Shown here: positions 11,762-21,667 of the stretch, one piece after another
How positions within the stretch are numbered: position 1 is the first letter of the stretch
Layout of the letters: each line of letters starts with the position of its first letter
From: Porodaedalea pini
Lineage: Eukaryota > Basidiomycota > Agaricomycetes > Hymenochaetales > Hymenochaetaceae
DNA: 64,000 bases
Direction: 5' to 3'
NCBI GenBank assembly: GCA_002794775.1
Contig: NBAY01000132.1
Span: 1-64,000 of the forward strand
Position numbers and translations under genes: made by a program
The notes under the pieces: generated by a model
The model's input: the letters and a program-made list of their open reading frames with translations, nothing else
The model's database searches: none
Told to the model about the DNA's origin: nothing

Positions 11762-12843
11762 TGCTGGGGTTCCGCAAAATCCAACTCCCGCTCAAAGAGC
11801 GCCTCCTCTTCTTCCTCCGCAAAGTCTGACTCCTTGAGCATCGCGGTCTCGTCTGCCCAGACTTTTCTCTCTCGGGGTTCCATCCCCATCAACACAGCCC
11901 TTATCACCTTCTTCTGCATCGGGCAATTCCTCTGTAGATGTCCAGATTCCTTGCAGTAGTAGCAGAGTCCGGCTTTCCTCAGCTCTTCGAGTGAGACGTC
12001 CATCGGCTTCCCCATGCCTCCGTATGTGACTCCGGTGGCATCGCGTCTTTCGGGGATTCTCGGTGTGAACGTCTGGGTAGGTTTTGGTGGGAGCACCTGA
12101 GGTCTGGACGGGGCAGCGCGCATTTGTTCGATGGCCTTCATCTGACGTCTAGCGTTGTCGAATCGAATGGCTTTTTCTTGCCAGCCTTTGTACGTGGTTG
12201 GGACCGTGTCACTCATTTCGATTCGGTATACGATCTCTCTATCCAAGGCTTTCGTCAGTTTGTGGATGAGGGTGTCGTCATTCTTTGCGTCATCGTTGTA
12301 TCCTGCCGCACGGCGATAGATGTCGAACTGCTGGAAGAATTGGTCGGCTGTGATGTCTCGGGTGTGCTTCCAGCTATCCAATTTTTGCATGGCGTTCATG
12401 CGTTCGTTCGGATCTCCGAACGCTTTCTCCAGCTGTTCGTTAAACTTCTGGCGACTGACGAGCGAAAAGATCAGATAGCCGTCCATCTTGATGCTTTCCA
12501 GGAAGTTCTGTGCCCAGAGTGCGGCCGAGCCTTCCGTCATGAACGACAACACGAAAAGGAAGTAGTCCTTGTCGTTCATGAAGTCCTCTGCGTTAGCTTC
12601 AACGTAAAGGGTGATGGCACGTTCGAACTTCTTGTAGTCTCGTCCGTTGAACGTCTCGGGTTTGGCGATATGTCTTCCTCCACTGCGGCTTGTTGGTGGA
12701 GGGACAGGTGCGGTTGCGGCTGCTGGCGTGGGGGTTGCGAGTAATCCCAGGCCGTGTAGCGCGTTGATGATCTCCTGCATCATGTCATTTGAGATCGTCG
12801 GAGTTGCAGCTGCTGGCGCAGCTGGGGCTTGGGGTTCTGCCAT
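11758..12843 (-). CDS. Gypsy B Gag, 361 aa
   Basis: Capsid protein. The ATG at 12,843 starts MAEPQAPAAPAAATPTISND. The gag core follows and then one CCHC knuckle CYYCKESGHLQRNC (about 11,915-11,956). An acidic tail precedes the TGA at 11,758-11,760, which overlaps the first codon of the pol frame. The reading frame stays open about 60 codons upstream of this ATG (LPGSAAQWWN..), with plausible coding content but no in-frame ATG. The real N-terminus may thus be further upstream. Confidence 0.9.
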   Translation of the reverse strand: MAEPQAPAAPAAATPTISNDMMQEIINALHGLGLLATPTPAAATAPVPPPTSRSGGRHIAKPETFNGRDYKKFERAITLYVEANAEDFMNDKDYFLFVLSFMTEGSAALWAQNFLESIKMDGYLIFSLVSRQKFNEQLEKAFGDPNERMNAMQKLDSWKHTRDITADQFFQQFDIYRRAAGYNDDAKNDDTLIHKLTKALDREIVYRIEMSDTVPTTYKGWQEKAIRFDNARRQMKAIEQMRAAPSRPQVLPPKPTQTFTPRIPERRDATGVTYGGMGKPMDVSLEELRKAGLCYYCKESGHLQRNCPMQKKVIRAVLMGMEPRERKVWADETAMLKESDFAEEEEEALFERELDFAEPQQ

Positions 12844-13698
12844 GATAGGTGGTGGTGTTGGTGATGGGTGGGGTGGTTGGTGGGCTCCTAGCTCGTCGTC
12901 TAGGCGTACCAGGTCGTCGTCGGTCAGGGGTGGTAGTTGTGCGAGGACAGCGTCGGCAGTGTCTTCTGGTGGTGTATTCCACCACTGTGCCGCTGATCCA
13001 GGCAGTCGAGCGTACGGGTGTGGAGCCAGCTCAAATCAGAGACAACACTGCCAGCCGACAGGTGGTGCGGACGCCTGCGGATCTGATTGAGCGCTGTAAC
13101 AAAACTCCTGATGTGGTGGTCGACTTTCACTTGCTGATCAAACCCGGATCTTCCTCTGTGAAGACTCCAACGGGCGCCAAGGGACCTTTCCGAAGATCAC
13201 CCCCAAGGCCTGGTAGCTACTCTCGAGTGGGTCGGACTCAACGTTACCCCCTCTCAAACGAGCGCTAGTTGATCAAATAGAAAGAGGACGGCGGGTTGTG
13301 AAACGAGTGAGTTTAATAATGAAGGTAAGGAATTAACGACGTATCGGCCTGATCGATGCACGTGAGATCGATCTAAGAATAGGTGTGGGTCGAAGCGATC
13401 GTAGTCGGGGTCGCAGTCCAAGTCGTCGGACGCGTCGGATGAGAATGTTGGTCTAGAGTTCGGGGTTACGGACAGGTAGTGGTCGGTTTTGAGGTTGTTG
13501 GATGAGATGAGGGTTGAGAGTGATGATGATAGATAGTAGGAATAGTTCAATGGTGAGAGTGATTTGCGGGGTACAGGTGAAGGTGTAGATGGTAGCGCGG
13601 TAGAGAGATCGTTGTTGGTAGGAGATGCGAATGTTTAGAGCCAGCGTGGCGTTGGTGACTGAGAATGCGCAAGGCGGTAGGGGTAAGTTTCAACCTTG
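12844..13698 (-). other. Gypsy B 5' leader
   Basis: 855 bp between the 5' LTR and the gag ATG. The proximal part is open in the gag frame. The LTR-adjacent sequence on the sense strand reads CAAGGTTGAAACTTACCCC and lacks the TGG usual for priming from a tRNA 3' end. The primer was not identified. No host gene is present. Confidence 0.5.
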
Positions 13699-14127
13699 TG
13701 TCAGCGACGGACTACGGGTACGCAAATGGTAGCCGGGTCGCGCGGAACTCAGTCAGAGGAGGAGGGAGACAAGAGAGAGAGCAGTGAGCCAGGGGGAACT
13801 GACACAGCGCGGAGATAAGGAATAGCTTCTGGACGTAGCCAGGTAAAATTGACCAGGTCGAAACTAGGGGATAAGTACAGGAGGACTACCTACTTATATA
13901 CCCTTCAGCGGCTGCGCACGGACCAGGGAATTAACTACTACATAAGGATAGATGATAGAACATCGTGGAACTTCATAGAATAATGAAATCATAGGATCGG
14001 TCAGCGAGTAAGGATAGTGTGAGAAGGAGTGTAATGAATAATGAGTAAGCAGGAATAAGCGTGATTAGTGATGGATGGATAAGATATGATAAGATAAGAT
14101 AAGATAATTTAAAAAGCGTCCATGACA
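13699..14127 (-). repeat. Gypsy B 5' LTR
   Basis: 429 bp, starting TGTCAGCGACGG and ending CATGACA on the plus strand. It differs from 7181-7609 at two positions that I could find. On the minus strand it drives gag-pol. Confidence 0.93.
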
Positions 14128-15327
14128 CCACTCCACCCAAATGCAGTTCCTGATGGCCCCTGGGAAATTGTCACAGTCGACCTCATCGGAGAGCTCCCGG
14201 ACTCCAAGGGGCACAACACGATCTGTGTCTTCATTGATAGGTTCTCAAAACAGATGCACATGATCCCGACAATGACAAAGTTGTCAGCAGAAGGCATGGC
14301 TCAGCTGTACTGCGACCACATCTTCCGCCTCCACGGCTTGCCAAAAAAGATCATCCATGACCGAGGCATGCAGTTTGACGTGTCGATGATGAAGGAACTG
14401 TACAAACTCCTACACATTGAAGGCAACCCATCGACGGCATATCACCCGCAGATGGACGGTCAAACGGAATGCGTCAACCAAGAGCTCGAACAGTACCTTT
14501 GACTCTTCATTAACCATTGTCAATCGGACTGGAAAGACTGGCTCCCCCTCGCAGAGTTCGCCTACAATAATCGCAAACACTCAGCAATGAAGATGTCCCC
14601 CTTCTATGCGAACACAGGACGTCACCCCTTGAGCTTTGACACAACACGAACCTCATCTGCCAACATGTCGGCGGAAGAATTCGCGAAGCACATCAAGGAG
14701 ACTCATCATGTTGTGAAGGACAACTTGGTCAAGGCGGCAGAGGACATGAAGCGCTACCACGATCGGACAGCAGGGACTTCGGTGGAGTACAAGACTGGAG
14801 ACAAGGTTTTCCTCGACGGGTGAAACATCAGCACAGATTCGCCAACGAAGAAACTCACTGACAAATGGTATGGTCCCTTCGAGATCGTCGACAAGGTGGG
14901 AGCCAGCGCGTACAAACTCAGGCTCCCCAAGCGATGGAAGAAGGTCCACCCAGTCTTCAATGAGGCCCTGCTAAAGCCCGCCATTGAACCATCCTTCGAG
15001 AGCCAGAAACAACCAACACCGCCGCCGCCTGACATTGTCGACAACGAGAAGGAGTACGAGATCAAGGAAGTTCTAGACTCGCGTCTGCACCAAGGAAAGT
15101 TATAATACCTCGTCAAGTGGGTCGGATACAATGAACCGACTTGGCAGCCGGAGACGGACTTCGGCAAGAACGCAAAAGATGCGATCGCGGAGTTCTACCA
15201 GAAACACCCTGGCGCTCCTTGAAAACTCGATATCCCTTGCTCGTGACTCTGTCCACTCTTCGTCAACACCGAGCCAGATGACCACGACCTTGGCTGGTCA
15301 GGACGCCCAGCCTTGAGGAGGGGGTAA
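14128..15327 (+). pseudogene. Gypsy A pol, second part: integrase core and chromodomain
   Basis: Resumes element A pol after B: HPNAVPDGPWEIVTVDLIGELP, then HDRGMQFD and DGQTECVNQELEQYL (the D,D,E core), a GPY/F-like region, and a chromodomain (EVLDSRLHQGKL..YLVKWVGY). In-frame stops are at 14,500, 14,821, 15,103, 15,220 and 15,244. All match C-to-T changes, mostly arginine codons becoming TGA. A polypurine tract (GAGGAGGGGGTAA) leads into the 3' LTR at 15,328. Confidence 0.9.
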
Positions 15328-15762
15328 TGTTAGGACTCGAACTCTCACCTTTTCTTTTATTTCCCCTTTTACCATTTCTTTTCTTTTAATCGTCCCTTTT
15401 CATTATATTTAATCATCTTTCTAATCATTTCCCACACTCCTTTTGCATGACCTTCATTCGTTCCATTTCTAGTTACATAAACTATACAGTACTTAGATAA
15501 TCTGGTCTCACAATCGCTGCGAATAAAAGGTTTGAGGAACTCGCATGAACACTTGTTCTGCTTTTCCTCTTACCTCTGCGACGACCTAGGTGAGACCATG
15601 CCCCCTCCTGTAGTAGTGTATATTGTATTAATCCTCTTACCTCTGTGACGACCTAGCCTGAGTATAGCGTGTCCTGAGTCCCCGCTTGAGTATAGCACAT
15701 CCCAGACGACAGTCAGCCAAGGCCTGCCCAGTCCGAGTCATCTCCCAGACTCCCGCCTAACA
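15328..15762 (+). repeat. Gypsy A 3' LTR
   Basis: 435 bp, TGTTAGGACTCGAAC..CTCCCGCCTAACA, followed by the duplication CCATC (15,763-15,767). About 15 differences from the 5' copy. Confidence 0.93.
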
Positions 15763-15805
15763 CCATCGTGCATGGTATTCGAGCGAACCATCAGCTTCTT
15801 CTTTG

Positions 15806-16324
15806 TGTTAGGATCCCAAGTGCGCATTCTCCTTTTTCCCTTCTTTCATCGTCTTCACCCTCTCCGACGTCCCTTCCCTCCCTACCCTCACCGGACTATG
15901 TCCGATGTCGCTCCTTCCGCTGACATCACCCACTTATCGATCGCGTGACCCTTGCACGCAGTTGCGGGTGACGTCGTCCGCTCATTAGTAAGAACATTCC
16001 ATGACATTCCATGACATTCCACTTCCCAGGAACGTCATCCTCTTTATAGTAGTTAGGTCTCACAAGTGCTGCGTATATAGGTAGCTCGTTCACCTGTATT
16101 GTCCCTTACCCCAGCATTCTTGGAATCCACTACTACTTGCTCTTGACAACGTCGTCTGTGACACTTGCATGTTCGACTCCTCCCCTCTTCACTCCTGGGT
16201 CTGTGGGCGTGGTGGTCGCCTGAATGGCGCCTGCTATTGTTCTCCCACATCACTTGACCTCTGCCCACATTGTACGCGGGCATGATGGTTAAGTGATTGT
16301 TGAGTACATGGTTGTACTCTAACA
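15806..16324 (+). repeat. Solo LTR inserted in copia pol
   Basis: A 519-bp block beginning TGTTAGGATCCC and ending TACTCTAACA interrupts the copia RT. Copia coding reads GMWVFNL up to 16,330 and resumes with ADGSLEYHARW below 15,805. The flanks are CTTTG (15,801-15,805) and CTTAG (16,325-16,329), a 5-bp duplication with one mismatch. A TATA-like GTATATAG near 16,073 suggests plus orientation. It contains a (ACATTCCATG)3 tract at 15,994-16,022. No internal element sequence remains, as expected after LTR-LTR recombination. Confidence 0.8.
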
Positions 16325-16329
16325 CTTAG

Positions 16330-18177
16330 GTTGAAGACCCACATTCCCTTGATAATGTGTCCAGTAGTAGGCCTCTCTATAACAGTCCAGCACTTCATTT
16401 CAGTGAGCTTAGAATCCTCGTATACCATCGCCTTATGCCATTCTGCAGCTTGTGGAGAGTGTAATGCTTTGTGGGCACTTTGAGGTATTGGGATGTGTGC
16501 AATGAAGTGCGGCCTATAGGCTAGCTGTACGCGTTCATTTGCTCCTGGTCGCTGATTGAGATACGCGAAAGTATCGGCCTGTTTGATACCGGTGGCTCTC
16601 CGCTCCATCATTTTAGTTTGCCGAGTCGATCTGTGGGGTTGGCTTGTGTCAGGCACAGTAGCCGGAGGATCCGTGGGGAGTATGCTTTCCGGCTCATAAT
16701 TCCCGGAGATGCTCAGTTGATGGAAAGAATGGACCTTGTCGAAAATGATGTCATGAGAGTAATGAATTTCTCGAGTGTTGGGGATCATTAGCTGGTAAGC
16801 GGTGTCATCTCAGTACCCGACTAGTATACATCAGGTAGCCTTGGCATCAAGTTTTCTCCATTTCTCGGGTGGCACATGCATATAGGCAACGGATCCAAAC
16901 ATACGGATATGTTTGATGGACGGTATACAATTGAATAGAATTTCAAATGGAGATCGTTTTCTGTCCTTGGAGCGTCCTATCCTATTGTGAATGTACATGA
17001 AAGTTTCATAAGCCTCAGCCCAAAATGCATGGGGCAGATCAGCAGATTGAAGCATGGAGCAGATGGCGTCAGATCCAGTGCAGTTCATGCGCTCGGCTCG
17101 TCCATTCATTTCGTGTTGGTAGGGTACGGTCAAGTGATGATGTATACCGTTGGCAGTGTTGAACAAAGCCATCACTGAGTTCACAAATTTGGTACCATTA
17201 TCGGTGTGTAATGCCTTGATTCTGGTGCAAAATTGGGTATGAAATTCAGTGCAGAGTGCTATCCATAGTTTCAAGACCGTCTCGCTATCTTTTGTTTTAA
17301 GGGCGTGAATGCAAATATAATTGGAATATTCATCAATGAACTTGAGAGATATTTTGGCACTGGAGAATGACTTGTGTCCCATGAATTCGAGATCCGCATG
17401 AATGATGTCACCTGGTTTACTAGCACAAAGTTCACGTGGTTCAGATACGGTTGTGGGCATTTTCGAAGAGATGCAAGTAGTGTATCTTTTTGGCTCTTCT
17501 TCCTTGAGTATAAGTAATCCAGATGCAATGTGTTCTCGTTCAACCTCTTGGATTTGCTCTGGTCCAAAGTGGGCAAGTCTCTGATGCCAGACATGCAGCA
17601 TTTGAGTGACATCCAATACTGGAGTGGCTATATGCGCTGTTTCAAAACTGACTTTCATCTTCATTATCCATTGATTTTTGCAGATGAAGCCTTCTGCAAA
17701 CTGAATGCCGTCCTTTGAGAGAAAGCACTGTTTATCATATGAAGTGAATCTAAAACTGCATTCATCGAGCTTGGCCAGCGACAGTAGGTTGTGTGCGAGA
17801 TCAGGGACATGGAGTACGTCATGGATTGGGATTCTGACAGTGTCTTCACCATTCTAGAAGCAAGCGGCAACTGAGCCTCGTCTGATTGCGTGGATCATTC
17901 CTCCTTTTTGAGCAGTTCTTATGTAGATCCAGTCGACAAGAGTGTAAGCATGAAAATTGTCCCTGACTCTTGCCATGTGGGATGAAGATCCTGAGTCTAG
18001 AATCCATGCGTTGTTGTCGATTCTGTTTTTGGATCCAGATACAGCATAAGCAAAGTGGCATTCTGAGACAGGTGCTTCCATAGATGCGATCTGAGCCATT
18101 TCAGGCATGTTTGATGAGCTCATAGGCACAGTGGCACTGGTTACTTGTGCACGTTTGGTGGCACTGGCCACTTGCAT
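16330..18177 (-). pseudogene. Copia pol: protease, integrase and start of RT
   Basis: Reading the minus strand: aspartic protease with WILDSGSSSHM (about 17,990); the pre-integrase zinc region HVWHQRLAHFG followed by YTTCISSK, where the second cysteine of the usual CxxC is missing; and the integrase core with HADLEF, LHTDNGTKF and the E in EMNGRAER (16,831-17,664). A stop at about 16,831 follows the integrase. A further open stretch (16,330-16,788) leads into the RT with WHKAMVYED..GMWVFNL. Stops and frame breaks make it a relic. It would have cut the polyprotein and inserted cDNA. Confidence 0.85.
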
Positions 18178-19332
18178 GTGTTCCTTTTGAAGTTCAAAGA
18201 TCTGAGCATCGATTTGAGCAGTACAATTGGCACGTTCTTTGTCAAGAAATTCTGAAGGAATCTTGTAACCGGGAGGTCATTTGTGCACCGCTCTGCCTCT
18301 GGGGGCCCAGCAGTTTTGGACTGAGTGTGTCCCACGCTTACAGTTAGGGCACATAGACCTACCTGAGCATTCACATCTGCCACTGCATCCTTGCACATTG
18401 GTTTGAAGAGCAGATTCGGTCTTCTTTGGCGCTCCAAAACCTTGAGCTTCCTGGAGCTCCAGAGTAGAGATCAGATCTTCAGGGTCGTGCATGACTGCGC
18501 CATACAGCATAAGTTGCTTCCATTCTGAATGATCGGCAAGGGACTGGAGAATGATCACATGCCACTCGGAAGAAGTAATGATGATCCCACAGTTAATGCA
18601 CTTGGCTCAGAATTGGTGAAGCTTGAAGATATGATCTCGAAGAGATTTGCTGTCTCTGATCCTTTTGGAACGAAGGCGTGCATTTGCTGCTGTCTCTGCC
18701 AAAATGGAGTGTCTACTGAACCTATCATTTACAACTCTCCAGAGATCTGTGGCAGTGACGATATTGGGACATAGTTCACCATATAAAGTAGAGTGGATAT
18801 TGAGGGTGAGTTGACCTTTAGCGAGCATATCCATGCAATACCAGTTTTCATAAGCCTCCAGTCCTTCGTCTGGAGTTGGTCGAGGGACCAACCCATTTGC
18901 GTGCCCAAACCAGTTGTTGCTAATCAATATGATTTCTTGAATGCTTTTCCAGGCGAAAAAGTTCAAGCCAGTAGGCTTAAGATGATTCTCTGAGGTAAAT
19001 TCCTTGATGCGGTAGTCTTCCTTACATTGTGTCGCATCCACTGAGCGTGAGGATGGCGCATTGTTGGAAGTGTTCATGAAAAGGCCCAAAGGAGAAGGAG
19101 GGCGGCTGGGTAGAATTGGAAGGGACTTCTCGGTAGCAGCTGGAGAAGCTGTGGATGACTGCACTTGGACAGAGAATGTCAGCAAGGAAACTCTAGATGA
19201 AGCAAGGGAGCTGACCATATACGGTTCAGCGGAGGACATGTTGACGGTAGCACTAGCGTCTGATATGGTAGTTAGAGGGCTAAGTGATTGAAAACGGTCG
19301 TTGTTCGGTGGTGCCACCTCACTCTCTATCAT
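18178..19332 (-). pseudogene. Copia gag
   Basis: The first ATG of the minus-strand frame is at 19,332 (MIESEVAPPNNDRFQ). A UBN2-like gag core includes GLNFFAWKSIQEIIL and LWRVVNDRF. It is broken by a stop at 18,607 and a frame change, then continues to a CCHC knuckle CPNCKRGTHSVQNC (about 18,306-18,347) and a further stop near 18,277. It would form virus-like particles if intact, but it is not. Confidence 0.8.
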
Positions 19333-19492
19333 CTGAGACAGGGTTCGGCTTTCTACGCTTGGTGTTCGGTTTGAATGCCACGGGTCCAGGTCAAATGATG
19401 AGAGTGGTTGATTGTTCCTAGCTCATTGTACTCTGGTTTGCATCAACAGGGCTTCAATAAAATTGAGGTGAGGGCAGTGGTTCAAGACACAA

Positions 19493-19503
19493 GGCTCATA
19501 ACC
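19493..19503 (-). promoter_or_regulatory. Copia primer binding site (half-tRNA type)
   Basis: Directly inside the 5' LTR the sense strand reads GGTTATGAGCC. This is complementary to the anticodon stem-loop of initiator tRNA-Met (GGCUCAUAACC). Copia, Ty5 and other hemivirus-type elements prime from this half-tRNA rather than from the tRNA 3' end. It abuts the LTR with no gap. Confidence 0.75.
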
Positions 19504-19782
19504 TTATGAAACCTGAATGGAATATGTGCTCAGTTGAATGTAATGTAAACAACTCCGGTAATATACCTGAATGGAATATGTGCTATGGTATAGTATGTGA
19601 ATATGGGCAGAGAGTAGTATAGCGAGACGCTCACCTCAGTTGAATGTAATGTAAACAACTGAGGTGGTGAAACATGTGGCTGACAGAATATATGCTCAGC
19701 CGAAAAAGGAAATCAAGGCTGGAATGAGGCTGGAAATTACTAAACTACCAAGATGAGTGATGTTGATCCTTTATTCTCAACA
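19504..19782 (-). repeat. Copia 5' LTR
   Basis: 279 bp, matching 764-1042 with about 13 transitions. It is followed by the target duplication ATCCT (19,783-19,787). Confidence 0.9.
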
Positions 19783-19982
19783 ATCCTTTCGCAAAATGGG
19801 CCATAGTCCAGGGGCCAGCAAATGGGCTTTTTCAAAATGTATTGTTCACATTGTCTCCTGTTGCTCTATGAATTACTCAAATGTGCAATATTCAACCACT
19901 GAAATTCTGGAGAAGGTTGTGAGTGAACACGGATGATAATATTCTCATCTCATGTCAAGACAAAAATTCAGGAGTGAATATA

Positions 19983-20649
19983 CAGTATTTCACCCTTCCT
20001 TCAGACACCCCCCTTCCTTCGGACACTTGGTGTCTTTGGCATCAATATTCATTGAATCGGTCCAGAAAAAAATATGTATACTAATACATGTGTTTTTCAA
20101 GTATATGTAAAGTTTGAAGGCAAAGGGTGGCGATGTTGAATGTGGAGAGGCAAAAGTGTTCAGATTTGGGTGTTTCTTCACATTGAGGCTAAGGTAATTC
20201 CACCCATTTAATTTACCAAGGATATGTATGCTATTTCAAAGGCACTATTATACAAAGAAGCTACTTCAAATTTATTCACAAACATAAACTTAGAGATGAA
20301 ATTTCAGGTGTAAATTAAAGTGGGCAAAAAAGCTGAGGAAGGACATCTTGAGTGTGATGTCTTTTTAGGAGACGCGTGGGTACTGGCTTGGACGTGATCG
20401 CCGATTGGCTGAACAAGGTATTTTGTGATGGTGTCACGGTGTCCGAAGGACCCATAACTATGACGATTCTCCAACTTTCAGCATTCCTCAAAGATAAATT
20501 TTAGTCGTTGTCTTTTCATGCTGATACATTTACAGTGTAATTGTGTCATTCTCAGGATGCGGCATGTAAATTTTTGAGAAAAAATATTAGGAGACTGTGC
20601 CTAGAAAAAATAAACTCTGTAAGGTGTCCGAAGGAAGGGTGAAACACTG
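19983..20649. mobile_element. Fot1/pogo-like MITE 1, 667 bp
   Basis: Terminal inverted repeats of about 27 bp: CAGTATTTCACCCTTCCTTC at the left, and the complement of CAGTGTTTCACCCTTCCTTC at the right. They are flanked by TA on both sides (19,981-82 and 20,650-51), the Tc1/mariner/pogo target duplication. The terminal core CCTTCGGACACC recurs near the left end (about 20,013-20,024) and GTGTCCGAAGG recurs internally near 20,440. No transposase frame. Confidence 0.85.
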
Positions 20650-20651
20650 TA

Positions 20652-21667
20652 GTGCATAGTTCCCCGCTTCAGGTAACCACGTCGATTCTCCGGCTTGTCA
20701 ACCTCATGGTCCTTGTACTGGTGTTAAACAAGGACCCAGGCACAGAATATTCTCCAATGTATCACGAGTATATGAAATATCTTTCCATCAGCGTCTCGCT
20801 ATGATACAGTTCTCAAGTCCTAAAATGCCTCTCATACGGTATGCAACGGCACCGGAATTGACCTTCTTAATTGCAGTATGGGTATGTTCCTCATCCGTTT
20901 CGAGTCAAACCTCAAACTACAAGGGTTGATGATAATCTAGAGCTCACTTGAGTCTATGCACTCCTATTTCTGAGACGGAAGCAAACATACGAAGAGGAGA
21001 GCTTCTGCACGAGCGCGCCTGGCCATATGCTGCGGTATTGGAGCCTTAAGCTTGTGGCTTGCAGAATGCACGTTCTCTTCAATTCAATGCCACCAAATCC
21101 TGCGAATTGTCTCTCATCAACGCACTCGGGTTCAACGTCTTCCGTTTTGCGTGGGATTAGACTTCGCTTTGTTTCCCGGGCTGTTGTGTATTCCCAAACT
21201 TCGAGACACTGCCTTCAATCCAATGCCAGGGAGCGGTTGAGCCTGTTTCTCTACCTTCTATACGGCAATTGTACAGAGGTCACCTACTGTTGAACCCGTG
21301 TTCATTAAACAATGCATACGTACTATGTAGTAGTTTTCGGTTTCAGACTCTACAAGTCGCTGCTGTTTCGGATAACAAATACAAAAGAGAGAAAATGAGA
21401 CACAAACCATCCGTATGTCGGGATTAACGCTCCACAACGGGTATCTGACACTCGTGTCTCGGTTCGTCGAGCTTGTACTCCTATCTAATGCGGAATAAAT
21501 TATTGGAGTTTCGTAATTTATCCTTGTCCGCGGTTGAAGGTCTCGCGGCAAGATTAGACGTTCCCTTTATAATCCACCACGATGGCCGGAGAACACAAGC
21601 GGAGAACACGCATCCCATCGTCGTTCACGACGTCGCGACCCCTCCATCGACATCGCTAGTGAGTGGA
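20652..21667. other. Intergenic, PalI-like gene upstream region
   Basis: No gene recognised. Overlapping short open frames at 21,027-21,293 have no family signature. A TATA-like sequence (CTTTATAATC, about 21,563-21,572) lies about 100 bp before the chosen ATG of the next gene. Confidence 0.4.

Larger units (their letters stand above)
7181..14127 (-). mobile_element. Ty3/gypsy chromodomain retrotransposon B, intact and young
   Basis: 429-bp LTRs (7181-7609 and 13,699-14,127) begin TGTCA and end TGACA. They are flanked by the 5-bp duplication CCACT (7176-7180 and 14,128-14,132), which sits inside element A's integrase gene. Total length is 6947 bp. I found only two differences between the LTRs. 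Gag (361 aa) and pol (1379 aa) are fully open on the minus strand, and pol carries protease, RT, RNase H, integrase and chromodomain. It is a different family from A and C (different LTRs, protein diverged). All visible parts of a potentially active copy are present. Confidence 0.95.
2523..15762 (+). mobile_element. Ty3/gypsy chromodomain retrotransposon A, split by element B
   Basis: 435-bp LTRs (2523-2957 and 15,328-15,762) begin TGTTAG and end CTAACA. They are flanked by the target duplication CCATC (2518-2522 and 15,763-15,767). Gag and pol lie on the plus strand. Pol is cut at 7180/14,128 by gypsy B. Without B and its duplicated CCACT, the element is about 6.29 kb, close to its relative C (6.27 kb). 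The LTRs differ at about 15 of 435 sites (13 transitions). Twelve in-frame stops and no frameshift were counted across gag and pol. Confidence 0.93.
764..19782 (-). mobile_element. Ty1/copia LTR retrotransposon, nested host of other insertions
   Basis: Two 279-bp LTRs (764-1042 and 19,504-19,782) bound the element, and a 5-bp target duplication ATCCT flanks it (759-763 and 19,783-19,787). Reading the minus strand, the order is LTR, primer site, gag with CCHC knuckle, protease, integrase, RT, RNase H, polypurine tract, LTR, which is the copia order. Removing the inner gypsy element and the solo LTR with their duplications leaves about 5.25 kb, a normal copia length. The LTRs differ at 13 of 279 sites by my hand alignment, all transitions. 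Stops and frame changes in gag and pol show it is dead. The LTR outer end reads ..CATAA on the sense strand rather than ..CA, so the boundary could be off by two bases. Confidence 0.9.

Noticed and set aside
12124..12744. 206-aa plus-strand open frame
   Set aside because: Antisense shadow of gypsy B gag; no start context or family signature.
12647..13090. 147-aa plus-strand glycine/serine-rich frame
   Set aside because: Antisense to the gypsy B leader and gag N-terminus.
21027..21293. Overlapping 88-aa and 62-aa frames
   Set aside because: Two frames equally open, no splice or family support.
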